Source: Mytilisepta virgata
Lineage: Eukaryota; Mollusca; Bivalvia; Mytilida; Mytilidae
Assembly: GCA_028015205.1 (NCBI GenBank)
Contig: CM051521.1
Span: 128,534,614 to 128,598,613 of the forward strand
DNA length: 64,000 bases
Direction: 5' to 3'
A program made the position numbers and the translations under genes. Below are positions 23,644 through 36,239 of this stretch, piece after piece. The notes under the pieces were generated by a model, which saw nothing but the letters and a program-made list of their open reading frames with translations, was not told the DNA's origin and ran no database searches. How positions within the stretch are numbered: position 1 is the stretch's first letter; every line of letters begins with the position of its first letter.

Positions 23644-24255
23644 ACTTATGCCTTATGTATTTAGTTATTTTTAACATGTCATTACAGAATGACATTTATT
23701 TATATATAGAAATATTAGTGTTCAAGAGGGAACCAATTATATTTATATAGAAATAATAATGTGTTCAAATTGAAAAATTTTATATTTATATTTAGAGAAA
23801 TATGTGTTCAAATGGGAATCAATCAATATTTATAAGATAATAAGTACATTAATTGTTATTTAAAAGAAAAGGATAAGGTATGATGAAGCCATAAATGGTC
23901 CACTTCTGGCTGAAAAAAAAAATGAGATGGCAAAAAAGTTATCGATGCTTTGATGGTAAAAATCAATGAATAGACTTGTACCACATCATTTAAAACCTCG
24001 CCACGATATGACCTCAGTCGACAACGTGGTGTAAAACAACACATGATCAATCATTCATAACTGGTGAAGTTTTCAGTAATTTTGTTTTTAACCAGTTTCC
24101 AGACAAAAGTTTCTTGTTGTATAGAAGTTCGGTTGCTGGATGGATGGGTGGTAAGGCAGTCTTCTCCAAACCGTGATAAATGAAAATCTGAATGGCTGTA
24201 GCTTAGGCAGGGTTTGATTGGCTGTAGCGTTGGCAGTGTTTTTAGAAAATGAGAT

Positions 24256-25070
24256 GTCCTTTTTTGAACATTAATATGTTTTTTTCTTTAAATTTTTTCA
24301 GTAATTTTTAAGCTGCATGTAAATATCATATAACTGTAGGATAATCTTTCTTATACATGAAATATTGTAAAATTTTCTTTTTGTTAAGTCGATGTCAACA
24401 CTGAGGTTGTGGGTTTGAATGTCACCTGTGGCGGGGTGTGTTTGACTCCGATCTTAATTGACAGGGATTGCCAATTGTCCTACCAAAGATTGGTGGTTCT
24501 TTCTGGGTACAATGGCTTCCTCAACCAATAAAAACTGGCCGCTGCGAAATAGCCAAATGTGCTTAAAACGGCATAAAAACCCAACTAAGCTATACAAACA
24601 TCAATTCGATGTGTTTTTCTTTAAAAAATCTTTTGGCATGAAACATAAATTCTAGCTTCCCAGAACAGCCCTTGGATTATCACATCAGATTCCTTATTCC
24701 AGTATGTCTTTTATTTTCAACATATTTTTGCTTAGTCTTGCAATATTATGCAGGTTAATGCATACATGAATTTCTTTTTCTGATCAATAGTGAAGAGACC
24801 TCCAGGTGACCCCACCGGGCAGCCTTCTGTTGTAATTTAAAAAAGAATTTTATATACAATCAGATGTTATTAAATAAAAAAAAATATTTGTGATTACAGT
24901 GAAATGTTCCTTTTGTTGTATGTGAATGAATAAATTCATAAAAATGATATAAGACTGATAATAGAAATAATTTCTCTGTGAACAGAAAGTCTGTTACATG
25001 TAAATATCATATAATTATAACTGTAGGGTGATCTTTCTTCAACACAAAATATTGATAGCAACACAAATTT
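24256..25070 (+). repeat. Segmental duplication copy X1 with conserved core I
   Basis: Homologous to 36240-37120 and in part to 38930-39110. Shared phrases are TTACATGTAAATATCATATA, ATCTTTTGGCATGAAA, CAGATTCCTTATTCCAG and TTTTTGCTTAGTCTT. The best conserved part is a GC-rich core at 24796-24840 (AGACCTCCAGGTGACCCCAC onward) preceded by AG. It reads as a 14-residue open stretch RPPGDPTGQPSVVI then TAA, and AATAAA follows at about 24874. It may be an alternative terminal exon of the upstream MFSD13A-like gene, but this is unproven. Confidence 0.6.
24386..24613 (+). mobile_element. Meta-type tRNA-derived SINE, 5'-truncated
   Basis: It begins inside the tRNA-like part (TCAACACTGAGGTTGTGGGT, with B-box-like GGTTTGAATGTCACC). 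It then carries the conserved 3' domain GGTTCTTTCTGGGTACAATG ... CTTCCTCAACCAATAAAA ... AAATGTGCTTAAAACGGC. The flanking TCGATGT on both sides looks like the target duplication inside segment X1. Confidence 0.75.
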
Positions 25071-25616
25071 TTACAATTTGGAAGTAAATAAGATAATATC
25101 ATTTTGCTTGTATACATGTACCACAAAACTAAATTCAATGATTGAAATATTGTCAAATGGTCAGTAAAATATCACTCTAACATTAGCAAGCTATATACGT
25201 AGTAATTTTCAATAGCCATGATATATAAGTAACTAGAGTTCCAACAAATATATGCAAAGTTTTTGAAAATGGCATAGTTTTTATCAAGTCTTAAATTTTC
25301 TTCAAATGTCCATGTTTTACACTTTTCTTCAGTAATTTCTTTATTGATGGTTTTTGAATACCATTAAAGTTTCATTTGAAAGTTACTTTTTGCTCTGAAT
25401 GTCTGAAATTTGTCTTAATCATCTTTTTATTTACAAATTTCTTACTGCATCTGTTCCTTTTCTCTTGTAAATGTTTTATAGGTAATAATAAAGGTCCAAC
25501 AATCCTTTATTTCATAACAGTGTTATATTCCAGTAAAACATTTTAAATGCAGCACAAATGATTTTAAAATTTTACTTTTAATCAGTAAAAGACACAATGT
25601 AGGTGAAATAAGTTTA

Positions 25617-25882
25617 GGGGCCTCGGTGGCCAAGTGGTCTAGGTAGTTCGTCATGACTACAAATGATCACTTGCCTGTCAACACTGAGGTTGTGAGTTCG
25701 AATCTCACCTGTGGCGGGGTGTGTTCAACTCCGATCTAAATTGACAAGGATTGCCAATTTTACTACCGAAGGTCGGTGGTTCTCTCCGGGTACTCCGTCT
25801 TCCTCCACCAATAAAAAACAGACCGCCCTGAAATAGCCAAATGTGCTGAAAACGGCATAAAACCCCAACAAAACAAACAGTA
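25617..25882 (+). mobile_element. Meta-type tRNA-derived SINE, near full length
   Basis: The tRNA-like head has an A box (TGGCCAAGTGGTCTAGG) and B box (GAGTTCGAATCTCACC). The body is GGTTCTCTCCGGGTACTCCG, then CTTCCTCCACCAATAAAA, and the tail is AAATGTGCTGAAAACGGCAT. The RNA polymerase III boxes look intact. It is the best copy of four or five in the window. Confidence 0.85.
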
Positions 25883-28800
25883 AAAAATTCATTCTTCTCT
25901 TAACTGCTGTTGGTATTTTCACAGACAGTCCCTGAGAGATATCCATTAGTTCAATATTATTAAGTTGAGTGCAAGGAAAAGTTTCCCTTTTCTTTCTTTC
26001 TTAAAACTTTTTCATTCAGTTTGTGGCTTAGAAATTTTTGATTTAGCTTTAATAACTTTTTGTCACTTTTATTTATCTAAAAAGGAACTGTCGGCTATTC
26101 CATACAGCAAATAATTACAGCTAATAATAACAGTTGGCAAAGTCCAAATTCTTTGATCCAGATAAATCAACAGCAAAATACAAATTCTTGATGATAGAAA
26201 AATTTGTCTCTGTTGGCTGTACCACAAGTACAATATGTACAATGCAAGACGGTAAAAAGTGTGTTCTCTCGTTGGTGTATCCGAACAGAGTCCCTGTTTA
26301 TATGTTTACATGTACAAGATGTATGTCTGCTCTCATTGTTTTATCCAGAGTCCTTATTTAAATGATAAATTGTACAAGATGGAAATGTATGTCCTCTCTC
26401 GTTGGTATATCCAAATGGAGTCCTTCAGCATAAAATTTTTAAGGTTTAAATACTTGATTTGTTGCTAACAATAAAAACTTGATAAATATGGTTTATGATG
26501 AGTTCGCAAATTGAATAATGGTTTGGCCAATTCCAGTAACCTTTGAATTTATTATTGCAATATGTATAGGTATTTCAATGAGTATACAGTAAATTTTTAA
26601 AGATTAAACTTTTTACGTAACTTGTTTTGTATAAATAGGGAAATTATTGATACTTGAATTCAAATGATAATATAAGATATTAAAAAAAATAAATTTACAA
26701 ACCTATAATTCAAAAAAGTACAAAAATGAATGTCTCAAAATTTCACCAGACTGTCATCCTTGCCCAGAAATGCTGCTAATGTAATATTTCCAATGTTTCT
26801 AGTACTTGTAGATACTCTAGGTTTCTTATTTCAGTTAAAGTAGCTGTCTATCTGGTATTTGTTGGCATAGAAATTACTAGTGGATTAATGTGTTTAGATA
26901 ATTGGTATCTGCTTGGGAATTTAGGTTCTCCCCCAAAATTTGTCAAGATTGTTTTTGTCTTAGCTTGTAAGTTTGACTGATAGATCTAAACAAATTTCTA
27001 GAGCTCTGGTTGGGCGAGGCTGGAAAAGCAGAAACAAAGCTTCTCTATAATGAATTTATTTTCACTCTGAAGTCATTCAATAACTTATAATTTAAAGATC
27101 TAAAGTGAACATAATAATAATACCATAAACTTATGTAATCACTTTTAATTTTAAACCTTACAGATAATATACATTTAAATATAATGTAGAACTAAATGGA
27201 GTTTTGGTACAGACTTTAGGAACCTCAGCGTGTGAAAATTACTTGATACTAGTATGTGGCATAACATTCAATGAAATTCTTTTTTGAAAATGTTGGATAT
27301 AAGAGGGAAAATTATGGCTGAAATTAACATATTTGTCAGACTGTCATTTTGATGTTGACATTTATGTAAGTTAAACTGTTACAAGTTTGAATTAGATTGG
27401 TTACAATATCATATATATTTTTGGGGCCAAATCAATTTTGTATCATACCTTGTCCTTTGTCATGGCAACTTATTTTGGCCATATTGGCATTTTTTACAGC
27501 ACTGTTGTTGTATTTGATATATTTTAATGTCTATTAGGTATCTGTTGCCACAATATGACTAATATTGTTGATGTGGCCTTAAAAACAATCAGCATTGGTT
27601 CCACAAAATGTTTATATGTGGATTGCCATAGAATACAAAGTAAGAAGAAGCTAGGCAATTGATTTTTTGAAGAAATATATTCTTGTTTGTACTGTAAATA
27701 AATGATTTCTGGTCTTCAAAGGAGAATACAGATGTTAGATGTCTCTGCCTACATGGCCTAGGCCAGGACAGAAAAAGTGTTCTCCAGTCAGCCATCTTTC
27801 AAATTAAAAAAGATATTTATTTTTATAAAGGTATTTCTTTTATGGACTTCCTTTTTATTCCATTTTGATTTTTTTTTTTTTTTAGGTTAAAATATTTATA
27901 TTATTGTTTTTACAACCAGATATTTAGTATGGCTAATAAGTTGGAAGTATTGTGTTGAAGTACAAGTACCTTTGATATATAAACTTAAATGTTTATATGG
28001 GCTGTCATTTCGTAAGAACATTCCATTGTCCTTATTTTATAAATTTTCAATGCATCCAAAAAAGATGACAAAAAGGTCACCTGTAAGTTTATGATAGAAA
28101 GACTCTTACACTGTAAATTTACTTTATTATTTATTTTTCTGTATGCTCTAATGCTGTCACAAACATCTTTAATACCAGATTTTGTTAAATGATATGTTAT
28201 TTGTTAAAAATATACTGGTATGAATTAAAATTTCTAAAGTACATTTTAATAACTCACATATTTAAAAAAATATTGATGAAGCTTTAACAAACAATTTCTG
28301 GACCCAGTTTTTCAAAAGTACAATTTTCATTTTCAAATTTTGGCTTCTTTGGTTAAGCCTAAGGACTGAAAATTTTCTGATTGGTTAATCCTGTGTCTAT
28401 GCAAAATTTTGTACAGAAATATTACTTACCAATCAAAATAATGGAAAGTAAAAAAAGTGATTAACTTTTAAACAACTGGGCCGAGATGTTAATTATGTGT
28501 AAGATTATTTCCTTTGTTAATAAGATGTTAACAGTAATACTGTCAAACTGTAATGATATATATATAGATTGGTTATTAAGTTTTGTAGTAGTCAAAGAAC
28601 TTTTGATCACCAACATGTTAACACAGGGTGTGTTTAGCAAGGTTTTTTTTACTCCAATTGACAGTCAGTTAATATAATATACATAAGTAATTGGTAAAAA
28701 ATGACTTGTAACTAACATTGAAGTTTTACAAAGATTTCTGGCGAGGTTAAACATATTAAAATATAGGTTAATAAATTGTTTAGAGTCGCTTGACGTATCT

Positions 28801-29340
28801 TTCGGTTTATCTTAAGATGTTGTCACTAGTATGTACACTGAGTATTTTTTTATATATCAATTTGCCAACTTATAGTTGTAAATTAGTAATTGCAAATTCT
28901 ATCTGCCATAGATGTCATTTATATTTTAACTGTAAAATTTGAAATTTTTGGTTTTTTTTCTGTTGACCAATAGAATTCTACTGATATATTCAGTCAAAAA
29001 TCATGCTGCTTTGTGAAGTGATGTATATCCTTTGAAAAAAAAATATGTACATATCAATATTTATATAGATTAATTTCTCTGATTAATGTACACATTATAT
29101 AATTTCTGAACCCAGTAGAAAAGGTATATTAATAACTCAAGACTTGTTGGCTTCGTTGACATATTTTTGATGATTCTAATTCACGTCTTCAAGCTGGTTT
29201 TTGACATGTCTTGTTTACAAAGAGTTGCTGAACATGTCAGCGACATGTATCATTAAGTTATACAACAGAGAATTTTCCCAGCGATTAAAAATGATCAAAT
29301 GGTAGTAAAAAATTATAATTCTAAGTTAAAAGAACTATTT
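25883..29340. other. Long AT-rich stretch, no gene recognised
   Basis: 26245-26430 holds three diverged copies of a TCTCGTTGGTGTATCC / AGAGTCC phrase about 60-90 bp apart. Elsewhere I see T runs and no exon with a domain or matched splice phases. The 68-codon minus ORF at 27589-27795 has no recognisable content. Confidence 0.45.
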
Positions 29341-29551
29341 AGGCGGGAGGCCTCACTATTGGTGTGATGTAGGCAGTTCATGTTAAACCTTACTGTTAGG
29401 TGTGTTCAACTCTGATGTTAATTTAGGAGGATTGCTGGTTCTGCTTAAATAAGTGGTTCTTCCAGGGAATTCTTGCTTCCTCGACCATAAAATTGACTGC
29501 CATGATACTGCCAAAATTGTGTTGAAGGTGGCATAAAGCCCAAATAAATAA
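29341..29551 (+). mobile_element. Meta-type SINE, diverged, in duplication block
   Basis: The head is GGCGGGAGGCCTCACTATTG, followed by GGTGTGTTCAACTCTGATGT, a GGTTCTTCCAGGGAATTCTT body and the GTTGAAGGTGGCATAAAG tail. It was duplicated with its flanks, since the copy at 33183-33395 sits in the same context. Confidence 0.7.
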
Positions 29552-31080
29552 ATATCAATTGACAAGCATTTAACTAAACATAATGATAGTTACTATGATA
29601 ATATAAAATAGGATATACAGTTGTCTAAGCCTTCAGAAATAACAGTAAAATATAAATCATGATATAAAGAATTTTCTTGAATGAAAATCTCATCTTACTT
29701 CCAGTGTCATTTCTGGCAAACAAACAAAAAACTATCCAATGTCTTGTAGACTACTGTAGAGCTCAGTCTAGCTTTACTATCTCTATTGGAGGAGTGTATC
29801 AATTTGATACATTCAGTCTATATCAGAAATTGACATATGTCGAGATGTCCACTCCATGGTACAAAGTTGAAAGTTAAAACAATATTTATTTTACATAATT
29901 TACAATTTCTTTAAGTATTTTTGAGTTTCATTATAATACCTGATCAATTATTATAATTATATTTTTTCCTGTTTTATATAAAATCTTTGCTTTACCAAAA
30001 TCATATAATTAAAAATGTATGTATTTTTTGTTACACAGTGAATCAGTTTTAAAGTACTTTAAATGATAATTCAATTGTTTACAAAGTAGATTTATTGAAG
30101 ATATATTGAAAATATTTTATAGAACTTCTTGTAAAAGATTTATGGTATCCCTAATTAAGTATTCTGAAAATGAAAATATGAGATTAGTTTAAAAAAACTA
30201 TAAAGAGCTGAATGAAGTAAATCCACACATGATTTTATCAGGGAAAAATTTAATCAGTTTATATTGGGTTGATCATTTTGACTTAGTATACTCTATAAAT
30301 GGTGTTTTTTTGGTCTGTGGTAAAGCTTTCCTCAGTCATGAAATTTTACCTAGGTCTTATATTATTACCTTTTTAATTTGGAGATATATCCCTTTCTCAA
30401 GTCTACAACTGTAGAGCTCAGTCTAGCTTTACTAAAAAAAACTATTCAGTGTCTTGTAGACTACTGTAGAGCTCAGTCTAGCTTTACGAAAAAACTATCC
30501 AATGTCTTGTAGTCTGCTGTAGAGCTCAGTCTAGCTTTACTAAAAAACTATCCAATGTCTTTAGGTTTACTGTAGAGCTCAGTCTAGCTTTACTATCTCT
30601 GTTGGAGCAGTGTAGCAATTTGATACATTCAGTCTATATCAGAAATTGACATATGTCGAGATGTCCACTCCGTAATGCAAAGTGGAGTGATGTCCATTGT
30701 TGAAAGTTAAAACAATATTTATTTTACATAATTTACAATTTCTTTAAGTATGCTTGAGTTTCATTATAATACCTGATCAATTATTATAATTATATGTTTT
30801 ACCATTTTATATAAAATCTTTGCTATACCAAAATTGTATAATTAAAAATGTATGTATTTTTTGTTACAAAGTGAATCAGTTTTAAAATACTTTAAATGGT
30901 AATTCAGATGTTTACAAAGTATAAAATAGGATATACAGTTGTCTAAACCTTCAGAAATAACACAAGTAAATAGAAATCACGATATAAAGAATTTTCTTCT
31001 TGAACGAAAATCTCATCTACTTTCAGTGTCATTTCTGGCAAACAAACAAACAACTATTCAATGTCTTGTAGTCTACTGTA

Positions 31081-31104
31081 ATAATAATAATAATAATAAT
31101 AATT
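31081..31104. repeat. (ATA)n microsatellite
   Basis: Eight AAT/ATA units inside one copy of the 50-bp repeat, followed by TCTTTATTTAAAGAGGGTTA. Only this copy carries it, so it arose or inserted after the duplication. Confidence 0.85.
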
Positions 31105-31789
31105 CTTTATTTAAAGAGGGTTACACAGTTAGCTATAAAACTAATCTTCCCTGAGGCCCTGTAGAGCTCAGTCTAGCTTTACTAAAAAACTATCCAATGT
31201 CTTGTAGGCTACTGTAGAGCTCAGTCTAGCTTTACTATCTCTATTGGAGGAGTGTATCAATTTGATACATTCAGTCTATATCAGAAATTGACATATGTCG
31301 AGATGTCCACTCCATAATGCAAAGTGGAGTGATGTTCATTGTTGAAAGTTAAAACAATATTTATTTTACATAATTTACAATTTATTTAAGTATGTTTGAG
31401 TTTCATTATAATACCTGATCAATTATTATAATTATATTTTTTTCTGTTTTATATAAAATCTTTGCTTTACCAAAATCATATAATTAAAAATGTATGTATT
31501 TTTTGTTACACAGTGAATCAGTTTTAAAATACTTTAAATAACAATTCAAATGTTTACAAAGTAGATTTATTGAAGATATTTTTTTGAGAACTTCTTGTAA
31601 AAGATTGGTATCCCTAATTAAGGATCCTGATAATGAAAATATGAGATTAGTTTAAAAAAGCTATAAAGAGCTGAATGAAGTAAATCCACACATTATTTTA
31701 TCAGGGAAAAATTTAATAAGTTTATATTGGGTTGATCATTTTGACTAAGCATATTCTATTAAATAGTGTTTTTTTTTGGTCTATGGTTC

Positions 31790-32385
31790 TGTATAATAAC
31801 AATCACGTTCACAACAAAAATGGAACTTACCTTTGAAATCTTTTGAAAATAAACCTGATTGTAATCCTTCCCAAGATATCCGTGCAAATGTAAACATTCA
31901 AAATCCTTACGCCGATAGCATTGTACATTTTAAAAGGCGCGAATACTTTATACGGCTTTCAAAACAAAAAGGAAATCGTCAATAAAACACACATCTTTTA
32001 TTAAATAACTGGACAATTACACTTCTCGGTGTGTTTCAGTTACATTTCTATTAAAAAACAACTACAACAGCAACAACAAATATTAGGACTATTTTACCGC
32101 GGAATGTTTTTCTTATATGATATTCAAATATAAACATAGTCGTAATTCGGAAAATATGGAGGTTTCTTTGCGCATGTGTCATCTCAAAATCGAAATAAAA
32201 AGCTGCTTAACTAGCCTTGCTTAAGCTTCAATCCTAGATAAGCTTGCATATTTACTCATAAAAACATAGTTTCAAAAACTTCTGGTCCAACTTTTTCCAC
32301 AAAACACCAGATTTCCAAAGTTTCCTTCATTGTCCAACCAAACGACCGACGGCATAAGGGTTTTGGTTGCTTAGCAACCTAACCC
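31790..32385 (-). other. Unique 600-bp block with RFX X-box palindrome, possible promoter and exon
   Basis: The block is absent from the other duplication copies and less AT-rich. GGTTGCTTAGCAACC at 32365-32379 is a perfect RFX-type X-box palindrome. Read on the minus strand from there, a GTAAGT donor follows CAAAG at about 31834. This would fit a promoter plus first exon on the minus strand, or a captured copy of one. No coding identity is recognised. Confidence 0.3.
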
Positions 32386-33182
32386 TAAAAAAAACTATTC
32401 AATGTCTTGTAGACTACTGTAGAGCTCAGTCTAGCTTTACTAAAGAAACTATTCAATGTCTTGTAGACTACTGTAAAGCTCAGTCTAGCTTTACTAAAAA
32501 AAACTATTCAATGTCTTGTAGACTACTGTAGAGCTCAGTCTAGCTTTACTAAAAACTATCCAATGTCTTGTAGGCTACTGTAGAGCTCAGTCTAGCTTTA
32601 CTATCTCTATTGGAGGAGTGTATCAATTCGATACATTCAGTCTATATCAGAAATTGACATATGTCGAGATGTTCACTCCATGGTACAAAGTGGAGTGATG
32701 TCCATTGTTGAAAGTTAAAACAATATTTTACATAATTTACAATTTCTTTAAGTATTTTTGAGTTTCATTATAATACCTGATTAATTATTATAATTATATT
32801 TTTTCCTGTTTTATATAAAATCTTTGATATATCAAAATCATATAATTAAAAATGTATGTATTTTTAGTTACAAAGTGAATCAGTTTTAAAATACTTTAAA
32901 TAACAATTCAAATGTTTACAAAGTAGATTTATTGAAGATATTTTTTTGAGAACTTCTTGTAAAAGATTGGTATCCCTAATTAAGGGTCCTGATAATGAAA
33001 ATATGAGATTAGTTTAAAAAAGCTATAAAGAGCTGAATGAAGTAAATCCACACATTATTTTATCAGGGAAAAATTTAATAAGTTTATATTGGGTTGATCA
33101 TTTTGACTAAGCATATTCTATTAAATAGTGTTTTTTTTTTGGTCTATGGTAAACCTTTCCTCAGTCATGAAATTTTAAAAGA

Positions 33183-33395
33183 ACTATTGAGGTGGGCGGG
33201 GAGGCCTCAGTATTGGTGTGGTGTAGACAGTTCATGTTAAACCTAACTGATAGGCGTGTTCAACTCTGATGTTAAGTTAGGACGATTGCTGGTTCTGCTT
33301 AAATAAGTGGTTCTTTCAGGGAATTCTTGCTTCCTCCACCAAAATATTGACTGCCATGATACTGCCAAAATTGTGTTGAAGGTGGCATAAAGCAC
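33183..33395 (+). mobile_element. Meta-type SINE, duplicated copy
   Basis: Near-identical in structure to 29341-29551 and in the same flanking sequence. It is therefore a product of segmental duplication and not a new insertion. Confidence 0.7.
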
Positions 33396-34335
33396 AAATA
33401 AATAAATATCAATTGACAAGCATTTAACTGAACATGTTGACATTTACTATGATAATATAAAATAGGATATACAGTTGTCTAAGCCTTCAGAAATAACACA
33501 GTAAAATAGAAATCACGCTATAAAGAATTTTCTTCTTGAACGAAAATCTCATCTACTTCCAGTGTCATTTCTGGCAAAAAAACCCAAAAAACTATCCAAT
33601 GTCTTGTAGTCTACTGTAGAGGTCAGTCTAGCTTTACTAAAAAACTATCCAATGTCTTTAGGTCTACTGTAGAGCTCAGTCTAGCTTTACTATTTCTATT
33701 GGAGGAGTGTAGCAATTTGATACATTCAGTCTATATCAGAAATTGACATATGTCGAGTTGTCCACTCCATTGAGCAAAGTGGAGTGGTGTCCATTGTTGA
33801 AAGTTAAAACAATATTTATTTAACATAATTTACATTTCAAGTATGTTTGAGTTTCATTATAATACCTGATTAATTATTATAATAATATTTTTTCCTGTTT
33901 TATAGAAAATCTTTTCTATAGAAAAATCATATAATTAAAAATGTATGTATTTTTTGTTACAAAATGAATCAGTTTTAAAGTACTTTAAATGATATTTCAA
34001 ATGTTTACAAAGTAGATTTATTGAAGATGTTTTTTGAGACTATTTTATAGAACTTCTTGTGAAAGATTAGTATCCCTAATTAAGGATCCTGATAATGAAA
34101 ATATGAGATTAGTTTAAAAAAGCTATAAATAGCTGAATGAAGTAAATCCACACATGATTTTATCAGGGAAAAATTTAATCAGTTTATATTGGGTTGATCA
34201 TTTTGACTAAGTATATTCTATTAAATAGTGTTTTTTTTTGGTCTGTGGTAAACCTTTCCTCAGTCATGAAATTTTAAAAAGGTCTTATTTTATTACCTTT
34301 TTAATTTGGAGATATATCCCTTTCTCCAGTCTACA

Positions 34336-35520
34336 ACAGTATATATTCATATTAATCTTCCTTGTTGACCCATATTCTGCATAAAGTGTCTCAGATGTCA
34401 AGATGTCCACCAACTGCTGCCTAGTGAAGTGATGTCCATCCAAAAAAAAGCAATAAATGCTTATGTGAATCTTTAACTAGGAACAATTTGTATGGAAATG
34501 TTTTATCTAATTTTCATTGTGTACAGTATTATACAACTGAATCTTGAGCCATTTATTCTCAATAAGGAGTCTCAGATGTCAAGAGGCCCACAAATTGCTG
34601 CATGGTGTAGTGATGTCTATCCTTAAAAAACTGATGTATAAATTAATATTTAAAAGGAACAATTTCTATGTAAATGTTTTATCTTATTTTCATTGTGAAC
34701 AGTATAATGTTGAGCCATTTATTCTCAATGAAGCATCTCAGAGGTCAAGATGACCACAGAATGCAGCCTAGTGTAGTGATGTCTATCCTGAAAAAACAAT
34801 AGATGTATAAATTAATATTTAAAAGGAACGAATTCTATGTAAATGTTTTATCTAATTTTCATTGTGTACAGTATACAGTTGAGGCGTTTATTCTCAATGA
34901 AGAGTCTCAGAGGTCAAGATGACTGCTGCGAGGTGTAGTGATGTCTATCCTGAAAAAACAATATGATGTATAAATTAATATTTAAAAGGAACAATTTCTA
35001 TGTAAATGTTTTATCTAATTTTCCTTGTGAACAGTATAATGTTGAGCCATTTATTCTCAATGAAGCGTCTAAGAGGTCAAGATGACCACAGAATGCAGCT
35101 TAGTGTAGTGATGTCCATCCTGAAAAAACAATAGATGTATAAATCAATATTTTAAAAGGAACAATTTCTTTGCAAATGTTTTATCTAATTTTCATTGTGT
35201 ACAGTATAATGTTGTGCCATTTATTATCAATGAAGAGTCTCAGAGGTCAAGATGACCACATAATGCAGCCTAGTGTAGTGATGTCTTTCCTGAAAAAACA
35301 ATAGATGTATAAATTAATATTTAAAAGGAACGAATTCTATGTAAATGTTTTATCTAATTTTCATTGTGTACAGTATACTGTTGAGGCGTTTATTCTCAAT
35401 GAAGAGTCTCAGAGGTCAAGATGACTGCAGCGAGGTGTAGTGATGTCTGTCCTGAAAAATAAAAAAAAAATTATATATTAATATTTAAAAGGAACGATTT
35501 CTTTGAAAATGTTTTATCAT
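34336..35520 (+). repeat. Array of seven ~170-bp units with conserved core II
   Basis: Units contain TTTATTCTCAATGAAGAGTC, core II (GTCAAGATGACCACAGAATG, then CAGCCTAGTGTAGTGATGTC), TCCTGAAAAAACAATAG, and TTTTATCTAATTTTCATTGT. Core starts after an invariant AG lie at 34403, 34584, 34750, 34919, 35082, 35252 and 35421. The same core, with diverged flanks, occurs at 29845, 30661, 31303, 32669, 33758, 36013 and 37274. The core is more conserved than its surroundings. Confidence 0.8.
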
Positions 35521-35624
35521 AAAAATATATATAAAAAGTTAACATGGAAAAGAGGAGTCGAACGCTCAAGTCGTAAATTTTATATGAGTACTTAAGACAG
35601 TTTCTGTTTGACTATTACTGTAGG

Positions 35625-35745
35625 TAGTTTTGCCATTTAACATACTGAATGGTTCTCTCCATATACTCTGGCTTTCTACACCAAGAAAAACTTACTGCTA
35701 CAATATAGTCTTTTATGCTGAAAGTGGCATTAATCCTAAACATTA
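35625..35745 (+). mobile_element. Meta SINE 3' fragment
   Basis: GGTTCTCTCCATATACTCTG, CTTTCTACACCAAGAAAAAC and GCTGAAAGTGGCATTAA preserve the Meta 3' domain. The tRNA head is lost. Confidence 0.55.
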
Positions 35746-36239
35746 TTTCATTCTCATTTTCTGAGTCCTTTTGGGATATTATCTCTGGCAATTAAAAAAT
35801 GCAATTATTCTATGTTTTGTGGCATTTGTGTTTTTTTTTTATATCTGCATAAAGGTGGTATTAGAGTCTGAATAATTTAACTGCCCTTCCTATATAAAAG
35901 TCTTTTTCCAATATTTTGTTTTTGTTTAGAGAGTACGATTGCAGTTATTGACACACATTATCTAAAGTCCAGTTTCCTTTGTAAAATCTTGACTTTGAAA
36001 TTCATTGTCAAGGTGTCCACCGCTGGCTGCTTTGTGTAGTGATGTCCATCCTGAAAAAAAAATAGCAGACATAACAATATTATAAAAACAGACCCGTTTA
36101 TATTTTATAATAAGCAAATGTTAAAATATATACTTGTATCCCAAAATTAATATTTCTATAATTTTTTTTTATTAAAGTTCACTTAAGGCTCAAAATATAA
36201 CATATATCAGCCTTCAGTTTTAATGTAAAAAATAATATT

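Larger units (their letters stand above)
29341..34335 (+). repeat. Block of ~1-kb segmental tandem duplications
   Basis: Ordered landmarks recur four or five times: a SINE, GGATATACAGTTGTCTAAGC, GTGTCATTTCTGGCAAACAA, runs of a 50-bp unit with TAGAGCTCAGTCTAGCTTTA, then CATATGTCGAGATGTCCACT, TTATTTTACATAATTTACAA, CTGAATGAAGTAAATCCACA and GGGTTGATCATTTTGACT. Copies run roughly 29341-30420, 30405-30910, 30917-31789, 32386-33180 and 33183-34335. The copy order shows unequal exchange. An unrelated block interrupts at 31790-32385. Confidence 0.8.

Noticed and set aside
34403..36060. Core II as minus-strand exons (GHHYTRQQ-like frame after TTTTTTCAG)
   Set aside because: Acceptor-like TTTCAG is present on the minus strand in many copies, but the frame hits early or inconsistent stops and no partner exons were found. 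The T run simply mirrors the A run after the core. Not fully excluded.
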